NCBI GenBank assembly: GCA_013398275.1
Contig: VZSE01014929.1
Coordinates: 62,001 to 126,000, forward strand
Length of the DNA: 64,000 nt
Direction of reading: 5' to 3'
Origin: Promerops cafer
Taxonomy: Eukaryota; Chordata; Aves; Passeriformes; Nectariniidae
Numbering within the stretch: position 1 is the first letter of the stretch; each line of letters begins with the position of its first letter. Shown here piece by piece: positions 48,601 through 61,184 of the stretch. The position numbers were made by a program, and so were the translations under genes. The notes under the pieces are model-generated. The model worked only from the letters and a program-made list of their open reading frames with translations. It searched no databases and was not told the origin of the DNA.

Positions 48601-51540
48601 TCTGAGACAGTTGCCAAAATGGTGACTATTTTCAGAGCAACAGAGAAATAAAATCTACACAAAATATGTTAGATTTTCATTAATGTATATAAATATGTAA
48701 AAAGGAAAAGGGTTTGGTTTGACATAAATGGAATTGTCACTGCTGTAGCAGAGTATACATACACCCAAACACAGGAGGGTGCTGCTAAAGAAAGCTGATC
48801 CTCGTTTTCTGCTTCAGTCTCTCAATGTGGCTTAAGCTGACAAAAGGATTAATAACCTTGTCACATCACAGAGGTTACAAGTCACAAACTGACACTGCTC
48901 CTATTCCCATCACTGTAGGAATGAGAATAAAGGCAAAGAGACTAAGAGACCGTTTTGATAGTGGTGTTCATAGCTATTTATTCATTAAACCAGTAGGAGT
49001 TTAAACACAGCAGTTCATTGTTCAGCCCTACGGCCAAATTTCATCTGCTTGAGGTAGCCAGACTCGGGTGGACTGGAGTGCAAACCCCTTGTGGTGTGTG
49101 ATACAGACCCCATCTGTGCTGGTGCACAGAGGCGTTTTACAGCTCACAGCTACGATGTCAGTGATCTTCAGCTCAAACTGTAGCAGCACATAGATCCCTG
49201 AGGTTTGTTTCCCCCAAGGTCTGAGGTTCATTCCTCAATGTATCAGTCAAGGCAGCAGCCTGCACACAGGCTTCCATTGCAAAAAAGAAATTGCATGTGA
49301 GACCTTGATATGACTGAGAAGATGGCCTAGTAAATATGATTAGACACCACCACATCCCAGGCAGCCGAGATCAGCACCTTTCGTGTAAAAGCTGTCCACA
49401 CAGTAGGCTGGGACATTAACTTTGAATGTACCTTCACCAAGTAAAGCTTTACACTAATCAAGGGACTGCAATTGTATGATCAATTTGAAGATGTAATTAT
49501 TACAAGGTGCATAAATCAGGTATTTTAATCCAGCAACAGCTACGTGAGTAGAGGACAGATAATACAATGATATTTAGGTGCTTTGAATCTTTATTCCCTA
49601 CTGTTGCCCAGTTAACCTCTAGTTTTTGCACTGTTTAAGCTGTATCAGCTTAAAACCAAATATAATTAACATGCTAACCATCATCCTGCTAAAACAAGGC
49701 TGACCTAGTCCCTTGAATTTAGAACTTATTCCCAACCAGTATTCATGTCCTGACCAAAGCTGTTGTCATAATCCAATATAATTCTCACAGATTTGTATGC
49801 AGAAAGGGGGATGGGGCTCCTGTCTGATGGAGCCTTCGCTTCCCACACTCTTTAGGACTCCATGCTGCTCACTGCACAACAAATTTCAACTTCACCCTGT
49901 TCTTTTAATCAACAGGAAGCAGGAAAATATAGGTCTGGCATGCCTCTGAGGTTTTAAACAAACACATACCTAGCAACATGGTCTTATAAACATATTCCAA
50001 CCCTGAGTAATGTTTGCATAACTACATGCATGATAAAGCATTGGGTATTTGAGTTTTGCCACAGTATTTTCAGGACATGAATTGTACATGTTGTAACAGT
50101 GTGACTGAGGCATAGTGGCCACATCCTGAGCACAGTCTCTGATATCTGTGGGGTGACTGGAGCTGGACCTCCTTTTCAGGTTTGACTTTCAATGCCGCTG
50201 CCACAAGTTGGACTTAAGCATGCAGTTGGTCTTGAAAGATAAAGTTATTTTAAAAAGCAGCAATCTTTAAGTAAAATTTCTTCTGGGTCTGCTCCTGAGA
50301 GGCACTTGGTCCTTGCTGCTCAACAGGGAGCCTGTTAGCAGTACCAGTGGTTTGATGAAACACAAGCCAAGGTTCCTGAGACAAGGTTGTCTATGTTGGA
50401 TCACTGGCTCGAAACAGAGTATAATACAGTTGGCAGGAGGCTCTTTATTCCAGAGAATGAGTGAAAAGCTGCCTTGTGGACGTGCGTGTATTTTTGTCTT
50501 TGGAGCTGGTTACATTTGGTGATGTGTTTGGTCACAGTGCAATGAATCACCAACATGAACATTTCATGATGGTTCATGGATCACTGGAGACATAGAAGAC
50601 TTGCTTTGTTTAAGAGCCCAGAAAGAAGTCAGTCTTTTGTCATTTTTTTTTTTCTTTTAATAAGAAGCTAGAGACGTGGAGCTAGAGACTTGTCCCCCAC
50701 ACTGTGTCATTTAAAAAACCTGGGATATGCAGGAAAGGATTAATGATTATGTAAGCACTGGATTTCACAAAGGACAGGATCCTAAATGGCCTTGCTTTTG
50801 TTAGGTGGTGGAACACAGCCTGCAGAAGTTCTGGATGAAGTGGCTTCTCATGAAGTCCAGGAACATGGGAGGGGAGCTCCATGGACCAGGAGCTGGCCAC
50901 CTCTGATTGTAGATTCTGTAGCTGCACCTAAATACAAATTTCCTGAAGACGGGTATGGTTTTTTCTGCATAGCTGGCTGGCTTTTATAAATGGCACATAA
51001 TGTTGGACCACAGAAGGCCTTATTATTGCAGAGCCTTCCAACAGTACTATGGAACACAGAATGAAGGTGATCTGAAAATACCATTTAAGGATGACTTCAC
51101 TTAAAAAAAAATTGCTAGTTGTGATCCCAAGAATTAAGGTATCTTGAAATGATGCAAAAATGTGTTGGCTATGCAGAAGTATCAATGATGGTAATTATTT
51201 TGTGTGTTTTTCTGACTTTCGTTACAGAATACAGAAAATACTTTTGAAATGGCAAGCAAATAAGAACAGATAAAGTAATTGCAGTTATATTTAGTGGACT
51301 AAACACATTGACCTCTATGTAGATGTAGCACATGAAGTTCCTGTTCTCCCTTCTTTCAGTGCTTTCAAGTCAACAGTTTCCTTCTGTGAATCAAGAATTT
51401 CCCTTTAAAGCAATTCGTTTTGGTAAACTTGGTGTGGTAAATGGAAGCAGAGCTAGTGCCCAGGTAACTTTTGAATGCTTCCAAGAATTGTGACTCCACA
51501 ACCTCTCAGGGCAGCCTGTGCCAGTGCAGGTCATCCTCAC

Positions 51541-51601
51541 AGTGATGGCTGCACTAGGTGATCTTTAGAAGCCCCTTCCAACCCAAACCATTTTATGATA
51601 T
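51541..51601 (+). mobile_element. Short sense CR1 3' tail nested in an antisense CR1
   Basis: GGTGATCTTTAGAAGCCCC and CCAACCCAAACCATTTTATG form a sense CR1 3' end of about 60 bp. On both sides the sequence is antisense CR1 that would be continuous (CTCACAGTGATG, then AAAAGTGTTTCCTGATGTTC), so the tail is an insertion. Confidence 0.75.
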
Positions 51602-51651
51602 GAAAAGTGTTTCCTGATGTTCAGACAGAGCCTCCTGTGTTTCAGTTTATG

Positions 51652-51693
51652 TTTCAGTGTTGTCAAGTGTCTTGTCACTTGACAACACTGAAA
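51652..51693. repeat. Perfect 18-bp hairpin
   Basis: Arms TTTCAGTGTTGTCAAGTG (51652-51669) and CACTTGACAACACTGAAA (51676-51693) with loop TCTTGT. The right arm is normal antisense CR1 sequence; the left arm replaces it in inverted form. Confidence 0.95.
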
Positions 51694-52378
51694 AGAGATC
51701 TGTCTTCCGTGTACCTTTTGTTCAGATATTTGCACACATTGATGAGAACCCCCTGCTGAGGCTTCTCTTCTCCAGGCTGAACAGTCCCAGCTCTCTCAGC
51801 CTTTCCTTGTACTCTGCAGCCTGGGATACTGTTGGACTCCTGCTACAAGGGTGCACTGCTAGCTCATGTCCAGTTTGTTGTCCAGGACCCCTATGAGTAA
51901 TCCTGTTCTCCCTGCAATCATAGAGTTTACAAGCAACATTTATTAGGCCAGAAAAATTGTGACTAAATAATAGCATGCTAATTTTTAATAGCTACTTGAA
52001 ACCCATCCAGCTAAAAAGGTAGATGTGGTAATGCAATCATTTCTATTGAGTTTTCTAAATGGTGATAAGTCAAAGTTGTGCATTTCAGGTGGTTCTTGTT
52101 TTTGTAATAAACAATGTCAGTGGTTCAAATAAAAAGTTACCTACTTAGGGCTGTTTCTTTTAGAGCAGGGCATGGTAGTGAAAGCTATGTCATCTACATT
52201 TAAATGGTTTACCTCCTTGATTAATTCACTCTAAAATAAGAACTACCTTTGATTGCATGATCCTTAATATTTACTTTGCATGTGTTATTATGGCGATATT
52301 TTGATCTGCACTGTCGTTTCTAAGCAGTGCCATACACCTGCTGCCTATGGGAGCTGGAAAATGGTATAATTCCCTTTT

Positions 52379-52394
52379 ACCACTTGGTGGCGAT
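52379..52394 (+). promoter_or_regulatory. CTCF-like motif (weaker)
   Basis: ACCACTTGGTGGCGAT fits the CTCF core except for T in place of the central A; it is also a partial palindrome (CCACTTGGTGG). Sequence match only. Confidence 0.25.
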
Positions 52395-53185
52395 CTCTTA
52401 AAAATTATGGAAGCTAAAAGTATCTTGCTCTTTTTAAAATTTTGGTATAAGTAAAGGAAAACTCAAAGATAAGACTTTAATACTTCAGAATAGCAGTCAT
52501 AAGGTCTATCTAGAGGAAAACAATATTCTAGAGTCTGCTTTTTAGGCATAGGATGTCCCAGCAGATCTCGCTATGCTGAAAACAATATCATTTTGTAATG
52601 TCACCTGTGCCAAAGTATTCAAGCAGTACAGAGTTTATTATGACTTCTCAGAACAAACAAAGAGATGTAATTCACAACTTTGAGCAAATGTTTTAGGTGT
52701 AAATCCTCTCTGACTGACATGTATTTCAAAGTGAATTGCAGCTGCTTTTCAGTCACTGTTGAGGCTTTTTTTGTCCCTGACACATAAGCAAAACTTTTCT
52801 GCTTGCACTCTGAAGTGATTTTGTCGTGTCAGCAAGTCCCAAATATGTACCTATTTATTATAAGAATAAATAAAGACTTAGACTCACCTAGCTCTCTAGG
52901 AATGCAATGTTACATTAGCTAATCTACCTTTGAATTTATCTTTTCTTTTATAGTTTTGCAAATACTATACTATCGAGAGTGAATGGTGACCATGTTCTTG
53001 CAAAACAGTGCTGCTTCCTAAATTCAAAGCTGTTCTGATTTTTACCATACTTTCACTACATGCAGTGCTGCTGTGCATGTTCTTTATTATCCTTCTCTGC
53101 ATTTAACAGTAAGAGTGGAGTACCTGCCCAGAATACATTTAATCTCATTCTCTGATTATTGTCCAGATTAGGAAGTCACCAGGAA

Positions 53186-53213
53186 AACCTTACCTAGGAA
53201 AACCTTACCTTTA
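53186..53213. repeat. 14-bp tandem duplication
   Basis: AGGAAAACCTTACCT occurs twice, overlapping by a base, with no mismatch; a slippage-type duplication. Confidence 0.8.
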
Positions 53214-56200
53214 ATGAAGACGTACCAACTGTGGTTCTGCAGATACACCAATTCCTTTATCACGCCCTCAGATATGAAAATGGAGGAGGCAATGTGAGCA
53301 ACAGGACAAAGAAAAATAGAGAAATGTTTTTGAGAAACCTAGCAATTAGCCTTTTCAATATACTGAGGGTACGTATTGGCCACAGACAGTATTTCTAAAT
53401 GGGCTTATCTCATAGCCTTAAAATGCCACAGTCTGTACAGAAGCATGGCTGTATACGCCAATTTCTTTTAATTAATCAAAGTTTAGTTGAGCTTTTCAAA
53501 GGAGCTATGGGTTAGATACAAAACTAGCAGCTGGTCATGCATCCCCCGACAAATCTCCCAGGTTTCAGAAAGTTTACAAAAGTGATACCTCATAGATGGG
53601 TGCATTATTTAACTGCATCTATTTGAAAAAGTATTTGTAGTTAAAGGATTATCCTGATTGAGGCCGAGATATGATTGAAGAAGTCTTTTATTTTTAGCTA
53701 TACTTCTGTTGAAGATTTTAACAAGTGTTTTAAAACTCTGATGATAACGAGCTGCATAGCACTGCAGTCCTGCGGCAAAAAAAATTAGATTTAATATAAG
53801 GTGACCACTACCTTTTCCTAACTGAATCAGGAGCCACAATACATGCCCATTTCCTTTTGACAGCAATTAAATACAGAGATATGGATTTCAGGGAATAAGA
53901 TAAGTTGATCCTGGACTCTGCCAGCTGCAAACAAAAGCACATGAGCAAAGGTTGGCACCACACCCCACTACCCTCAGCTCACTTGTTTTCATTTAGTCAG
54001 CTTAGTTACAGCTGAACTGCTTGAGATATGCCTTCTTCAGTCACAGGACATGCTGGGGAGATCAACAGGACCAAATAGACAAGGGTCTTTGTATCTCCAC
54101 AACTTTCATCTCTTGCTTATCTTAATGAGATAAGAAAATAAGTGTCATAATTTTTGAAGTTCCTAAGAAGTGTTCAAAGTATGAAACAATAAAAAAGCAG
54201 TATCACAGAAGGCAAGAAAAAGCCCTTAGCATAGCTACAAGATGGGAGGAGTGTGGCTCCTTTGCCAAAGAACTGTTTCCAAAATGTTTGTCCCTATGTA
54301 ACACTATTATAGCAGTCATTCCTGCCATGCATCTCACAGAGTTACATCTTCATTGCTGGCTTTTGGATTTCTTCAGGAAATTTAACTCTCTGGGTGCTGT
54401 GGAAATGCAAAATCACCCTTCTAGGCAATCATTTGGCTTTTGGCCAAGACATTCTTGAGCAAAATGGAAAGGAATTATGACCACAATAAAGCATTCAGCT
54501 TACTAATTGCTATTTAATTGCTGCTCAGAATTTCCATTGCATTAGCTAGCAATGACAGTGTTGCATAAACACCTGAAAGCACCAGCTGACTCTTTAGGGT
54601 GAAGGGAAAAGCAGTGTCTGGCTGCATGAGTTCACGTGTATGTTTGGAGGCACTGGACAGGAAAAGGCTTCTCTTCCCCACTCTGCATGACAAGAAGCAT
54701 AGAGATATCTCCAGCAAAGGAATAGCCACTGAGTCTGGGTGCTTCTTTCCTACAGACTTAAAGTCCTCAGAGGATGTACATATCTTCCAACACGAGGGTT
54801 CTCTGACAACTGGGCTTCCATCTTCCAAATGGGACTCCTGGATTTTTTGTTTCCACCCCTACTCAGAAATGCTCCTCTCAAAATGTTGAGCTTCATCAGA
54901 AATGCAGTCTGAAAATGCAGGATGAAAAAAAGAAATTTAAAAAAAAAAAGCATAGAAGAATCATCTACTTCTCTAAATGAGGGGAAGAACAGCACTCGGG
55001 GAGAGCTGGGGGAGACAGTAGGACTAGGACCATAGGCAGCCTACAGTGCAATCCAAAGCCAGGACACAATCCAGGGCAATGGCTTCCCACGAGCAGAGTG
55101 TGGTTGTGGTTATAGTGGGCTGAGATGTAGCTGCTGGGCTGCTTTCAAATGCTTTCAGAGCAGCACAAATCTTGAAGTGTCCTCAACTCTGTGCATGTCA
55201 GGAGGGCAGACCTGCACTTCCCATGCACTGCACTCAGTATCTCTGCTTCTGGCATTGACAGGTTAATAGCTAATTCACATTACGTGAGTCTGACTTTATT
55301 GTCTTCTGCAGGCTCTAATAAAAAGAAGGAAAACTGATCCAGAAATCCCATCAGTACTGTCCCATCAGCAAGAGTCGAGGTGCCTTCCCCATGAACAATG
55401 TGAACATTCCTTTTCCTTCTGCACTCCTCCATCAGCATTCTGTGGCACAAAGGGTGAGCCACCAGCACGTAGGCACTGCAGAGACTTTAGGGAGGGCACC
55501 CACTCTGTAAGCACATAACACTGGAAGATGTCCCAGCGAGGTGTGGATGACATTTTGCTTAAGGTAGCACTAAGGACTACATAGATTCAAGTCTATCTTC
55601 TGTCACAAGCTTCCTGTCTGATTTTGGTCAAATTACTTCATCTGCAAAATAGGGCACAAAATAATTTCTTTTAGAACCTGTTTGGGGTAGAGACTTTCTC
55701 TCTGCATAGTACTGACTACAAAGAAATGTGGATTTTATTGAGAGTCTCTTGTCATGCTTGTAACATATAATGAAATAATAAAATAGTAGTCATGGGAAAT
55801 TTTCTTAGTAACCCATAGATTATCTGGGTTGAGGGATTACTTTGGTTAATCAATCTGACTTCACATACACTATGAATTAGGAGATTTTGACAAACATTTT
55901 CTTGCTTGAATTAAAGCCTTTTATCTATAAATAATTTTATTACTACCTTAAAATTGCAACGATTTTATAAAAAATTACATCTTATTTATAATCTGGGTTT
56001 GCTGCCATCCTGTCCCAGATCTTGTTATATCTTTGCCTGCAAGATGAAGGAGCCTGAGATCAAAGTTTTGTCATGCTGTGGCTCCTTTGTTAAGCTAAAT
56101 AGATTGAACTCTTCTTGTCTCACACTGAGGTCTATTTTCCAGTGCTTTAATCATTCTTGTATGATCTTACATGATCAGTCTTCTCTCTAATCATTCCCAG

Positions 56201-56944
56201 ACAAACCAACTAGATGTTCCTTTAGAAGTGGCTACACCAGTGGAATGATGGAGGCAGTATGCCTTCCCCACTCATTCTTACCACCCTCCTGCTCACACAT
56301 CAACGTTTATGGTACATACTTTGGCCACTGGAAGCTTGCAAAGAGGGCTTGCCTTTCATGGTCTGAATGCCCTATGGTTTCTGTAGGAATTGATTTTTGT
56401 TTCTGTGTATTGTTTGCTGTGACCAGAAGACCCAGACTGGTCTTTGTGCATGACACCTCTTCGTTTTTTAGCCGCTATCTCCAGTCCTTGTGTAAACTCA
56501 AGACTTCAGTAATTGTTAAGACTGGGAATTATTTTTTTCTTCCATGTAACTGGTGAAAAATGTTAAATTACATGGAAATAAGAGCCAATTCATGTCCGAT
56601 TTTACTGGCAACACACCCATGTTAATTTCCCACTGGCAGTGAGATTTTGGACATGTCAAGTATTAACTATTAAAAATTTTTACTTTTTGTTGGTATTCTT
56701 TTGAGTATTAATAAAATAGCTAGTGTTTTCCCGTGGATATTTCTGCACATAACAGTTTCTGTACCTTACCAGCCCTACTTTATAATCAAGGTATTTAGGG
56801 ATCAATTTCTTCTCCTTGCAGTTTCTCCATCCAGGCTTTAAAACTGAAATCTAAACACCTTTGAAAGGGAAAGGCTAGCCCCATCTCCATCGTCCCATGT
56901 CCATTGTCCTGTCAAGGGGCAGGGAGGATGGAGGCACGGGTACA

Positions 56945-57300
56945 CCTCAGAATCAGAGAATCACAGAACCAATTAGGCTGGAAAAGACCTCTGAGATCAT
57001 TGAGTTCAGCCCATGAACCAACACCACCTTGTCAACCAAACCATGGCACTGAGTGCCACATCCAGTGTTTCCTTAAACACCTCCAGGGACGGTGACTCCA
57101 CCACCTCCCTGGGCAGCCCATTCCAATGTCTAATCACCCCTTCTGTGAAGAATTTTTTCCTAATACCCAATGTAAATATCCCCTGGCGCAGCTTAAAACT
57201 GTGTCCTCTTGTCTTATTGCTGATTGCCTGGGAGAAGAGACTGACTCCCACCTGGCTACGAACTCCTTCCAGGGAGCTTTGGAGGGTGGTAAGGTCAGTG
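56945..57300 (-). mobile_element. CR1 LINE 3' part, antisense
   Basis: Starts with the antisense tail (CAGAATCAGAGAATCACAGA), then GGCTGGAAAAGACCTCTGAG, ACCTCCAGGGACGGTGACTC and CACCACCTCCCTGGGCAGCC, to GTGTCCTCTTGTCTTATTGC. One of the best preserved CR1 copies here, roughly 350 bp and 5'-truncated. Confidence 0.93.
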
Positions 57301-58617
57301 AGCACCAGGACATGATCAAATCCTTCTGTCTAGAAGGAAGCTGGACAAACTCCTGACCAGCAACAGTGAGGGCAGCAGGGTGCAAGCTCTCCTTGCAGAG
57401 GTTGTGCTCCCTTAAGGAGCACCCATCTGCACCTACATCTTCCTGCTTCAGGGACATGCTCTTCTGCAGTTGCCCTTCTGCTTGACAGTTTTGGCACAGG
57501 TTTACCCAGACAACTTTTAACCTGCGCTCCATCTCCCACAAAAATCAGAAGACTGTGAAATCAGTTTACAAGGAAGCAGTGAAAGCTTGTTTTCATCTTG
57601 CTGTAAGGAGACCCAGCCACATTACAAGAACAGATGAACCTCCTGTGGAACCAAATGAGTGGCCAGCAAATGCCAGTTCTTGCTACATGGTCTGAAACTC
57701 CTCAGCCAAAGACTTTTGCTGCTATTTAATAATTGGAATATTATTGCTAATCGCTAACCTAAGTTGGCAGATTTACTGCTCCGAGGCTGTGCTTGCTGCT
57801 GACAGAAGGGAATGTGGATATTTGCTGTCTCCTCGGATTTGTGCAGCTCCAGGGTGGGCACTGTGTTGCCTGCTGTTTAAATGAAACATCCAGGGACTGC
57901 TGCAAGAGGCTGAGCTGAAACATTCCCTCATGTTGATTCATGCCTGTTTTAGGGTTCTCTAGATGCAGACCAAACTATCTAAACAACATTTTTAATTGGT
58001 TAGGAAATTAGTTGCTCCAGCTCAGGCAAGAAAAGGTAAATGTTTGTGGGCACAGCGTGAGAAGTACTGGGAGAGTAAAACACATGAAACTCGGAATCCT
58101 CCCACACTGGTTTGCTCTGGACCCTGGAAACACCTGCACTCACTGGTTCTTGCTGAGATTTTATCTCCTGCTTCTTCATGAGAGCCAGTTGTTCCTCTTA
58201 ACATGCACTTTGCAGAAGTCATTTATGGCTTCAGCTTCTCCAAGGCCAGATGGCTGCAATCCTCAGAGTCACTGTGGAAAGGGCTGAGTTTTGGCATTTA
58301 CAACCCTTTACAGATCTTACTGCTGAGAAAGACCCAACATCATCCCCAATAAGAGGCTTTCCTTTATATTACTCTACCTTCCCATAGTACATGCCAGGTA
58401 TCGTGAATGTGTTATGGCCTTTGCTGATGTCAAAAATATCCTAGGTCCACACAGGGATTGCAGTTATTCAGCATGTTTCCCAGGACCAAAAAAATGTTTT
58501 ATGCATGATCAGCTTCATCTAAATTTCTTTCCTTGGTGGGAGTGCCCCTCCTGTGTCCATAAAACAGCCATCAGAGACAGACAGCCACTGTTTCTCCCTT
58601 TACAACCAACTGCTTGA
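57301..58617. other. Intergenic, no gene recognised
   Basis: 1.3 kb of unique sequence. Short open frames on both strands show no family likeness. Confidence 0.55.
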
Positions 58618-59075
58618 AAGTTGGAAGAAATCTGAAGAGATCCCTGGCTCCAGCCTCCTGCCCCAAGGCAATGTTAGCTATATTTCTCAGAGGCCCTTAT
58701 CTTAAAGCTGTGTACAGCAAAGGCAAGCCTTCCAACCTTTGCTTTTTCAAATGTCAAGCCTAAGCTTCCACTTTGAAGTCGAGACCTATTACTCCTTGCA
58801 TTAGCTACCAAGGACACAGGAAGCAGATTATTCTTTCTAACAGCAATTTTATAGGTGTTTCGAGACCATTATGTTTCCTGTTCTTTCTTTTCCTTTCTAG
58901 ATTAAAACCCTTTAATTTCTCTTGTCTGTCCTCATATATCATGCTTTCTAGGCTTCTGCTCATGCATATTAAGTACCTCTCATAAACTCTTTTTACTTAC
59001 CTTCCCTATTTCTTAATGCCTGAAGGATTCAAACTTAGATGAATACTTCAGTTGCAATCTCATCAGTGCAGAACA
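58618..59075 (-). mobile_element. Ancient CR1-like fragment, antisense
   Basis: A diverged antisense CR1 pattern: CTGGCTCCAGCCTCCTGCCC, TTTCAAATGTCAAGCCTAAG, GAAGCAGATTATTCTTTCTA, CTCATATATCATGCTTTCTA and, near the end, CAACACCTTC-like remnants. Much older than the other copies. Edges are approximate. Confidence 0.6.
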
Positions 59076-60676
59076 GACCTGAAGCATTGTTTCCCAGGCC
59101 ACACTACCCTTGGTTCAACACCTTCTCTGCAACAGTTTAATAGCATTGTTGGTGGGTAAAAAACAAGTCATGGTGTTTAAGGGACTTCAAGTGTCAGCAT
59201 GGCATTCCTGGTCACAGGGGTCAGAATGTACCTTCAGGAAGAAAAGGACTCAGAAGCCTGGACACATGAAACAATCATTACTTTTCTACAGGTTTTTTTG
59301 TTGTTGACGTTGTTTTTCTCTCTGAGAGACTTTCTGCTGTTTCTGCCATAAACTGGAGAACAGTACATCAAATGCCTTGTCAGGAGAATTATAGGCATCT
59401 TATGCTCATTAAGGATATAGACTCTTTAGTAAATTACTGTGAGTCTTCATTTCATTGAGCTACTTATGTGATGCAGCTTGTCCAGACTGCAGCAATTCTC
59501 GCTGCCCTGGTTGTTCTGCTGCCACAGCCTGTCATTTGTATGCAGTCTTTGCACTACCTTCCTGGTAAATGCCATACTAGAGCAAATCTTCCTAACAGCC
59601 GTATTCCCATGGTGCCTAATGATGATTTCCCTCTAAACTGGTGACTAACCTCCTCCCTGTCTTTCTTCAGTTCCTTAAAACCAGCAGGCTGCTTCATCTG
59701 AGGTCAGCTGAAACCTAGAAGAGACATTTCAAGAACAGCTAGGGGAATTCCATGCTTTTTTCCCACTGATGACAGCAGAAGTTGGATGTCTAAACCATAC
59801 TAACATTTAAAAGAATTAAATAAGAATTCTATAAAGCTCAGTTGTGAAATATTGCTTGGCCTCTAGATTATGAGAAAGGTTTTAAGATTAACAGTCCATT
59901 GTTTTTAATAAAGGATTTTTAGTCCTAAAGGGTGCTGTTTGTAACTCCCTGAAAATACTGGGACTCATTTCTAAACATTTTGTCTACTTGCATGAGTAAT
60001 TCCATGTGTCATTTTATAGAGAGCATACAGCAGTCACACCATGAAAGGAAAAGGACTTTAAAAAGGAATAGTTCAACACTTTGTTCTGTCTCTCTCTGAG
60101 AGAGCCTTCTTCATTGAATTGTTCTTAATTTAAAATAGAAGACATTGAAACATATCGTGGTACTTGGAGGAGAATATTCCACAGGAAACACTGAGGCATT
60201 TAAACAGATCCGTGAGCATGAGTTGATCACTAACTAGTGCAAGAAGCAGTGACTCATGGTTTGGGTACTCAACTCGAAAAATAATTTAAAGTATTTTCAA
60301 GGAAGAGCTCAGTTTTTCCTGAGAAAAAGAACTGCCAACAAGAGAGGCAGAATTTAGCATTTTAGCTAGGGCTACCAGCTCAGAGCTTGGCAGTTCCAGG
60401 ATTGTTTCTGCCTTTTCATTTCTCTTGGAAATATCCCATCTATTTACCAGGAGGCCACGTTTCCCACTCACTTTTCAGAACTCAGCAGATGACAAGTGAA
60501 GTTACGTGACTCATCAGGACCAGCTTTACCTCCATGCTCTCCTTCAGCTTTCCTTTCTTGCCCTTCTTTTGCATTCACTGTTTACATTCACAAGCCATTT
60601 CACAGGGGCACAGATGTCTTCCACTGAAACTTTGGTCATGGGGTTATTTTGTTGGGTTTTGTGGTTTTGGTGTTTT

Positions 60677-60715
60677 GGTTTTTTTTTTTTTTTTTTTTTG
60701 TTTTTTTTTTTTTTT
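60677..60715. repeat. Poly-T tract
   Basis: About 38 T broken by one G. No retrotransposed gene was recognised on its left that would make it the poly-A tail of a minus-strand insertion. Confidence 0.9.
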
Positions 60716-61149
60716 AATGTGAAGTAATTCATTGTCTTCAACCCCAAAGCCTGTTTGCTAAAACATCTCCAGTTACTGATCCTCCAGCTGAACCAGAACT
60801 TCCATTTCCATAGCAAAGGGCAGTAGCAGACACCAGCTTTGCTCCACCTGAATTGCCAGCTTCCAGCTTCCCCAAAATGCTGTACTCTCTCTCCCCTTTC
60901 AAAGAGGGAATGTATGCTGATCAGTGAATAATGCCTTTGCTATTAAAAGTACGTGACCTTAACCTGCAGGGAATATTCCAGAGAAAGGAGTGATTTCTAA
61001 GCTAGCACTTGGGATTTCAGAGGGTGGCATTGTTGTGAGTAATGAGCTCATGGGAAATGCAGTTGCAGAAGTGAAGTTTGCCAACAGGAACAGGATTATA
61101 GAAAGTGAAGTTCAGTTGAACTCAACCACAGCTAAAGAAAGGTGTTGTC

Positions 61150-61184
61150 TTTTTTTGTTGTTTTTTTTTGTTTCGTTTTGTTTT
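61150..61184. repeat. T/G-rich tract
   Basis: A run of T with scattered G (TTGTTG, TTTGTTTCG). Low-complexity sequence. Confidence 0.8.

Larger units (their letters stand above)
41531..51462. other. Intergenic, no gene recognised
   Basis: 9.9 kb without convincing exons, RNA genes or transposon copies. Has a pyrimidine-rich tract at 42917-42996, a GGAA/GGGA run at 45634-45662 and a GC-richer stretch at 47868-47945. Open frames here are short, show no family likeness and lack splice context. Confidence 0.6.
51463..51900 (-). mobile_element. CR1 LINE fragment, antisense, rearranged
   Basis: Reads antisense CR1 from GTGACTCCACAACCTCTCAG through GTTTCCTGATGTTCAGACAG and CCAGGCTGAACAGTCCCAGC to GTCCAGTTTGTTGTCCAGGA. 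It is interrupted by a short sense CR1 tail (51541-51601) and carries a perfect hairpin (51652-51693) where ordinary CR1 sequence should be. Confidence 0.88.
51901..56944. other. Intergenic, no gene recognised
   Basis: 5 kb AT-rich DNA. Contains a weaker CTCF-like motif at 52379-52394 and a 14-bp tandem duplication at 53186-53213. No coding exon seen. Confidence 0.6.

Noticed and set aside
57006..57541. Minus-strand frames of 99-135 codons near 57 kb
   Set aside because: The part up to about 57300 is CR1 non-coding/3' region; the rest has no likeness and reads across the element's edge.
60506..60816. Phenylalanine- or lysine-rich frames
   Set aside because: Produced by the poly-T tract at 60677-60715.
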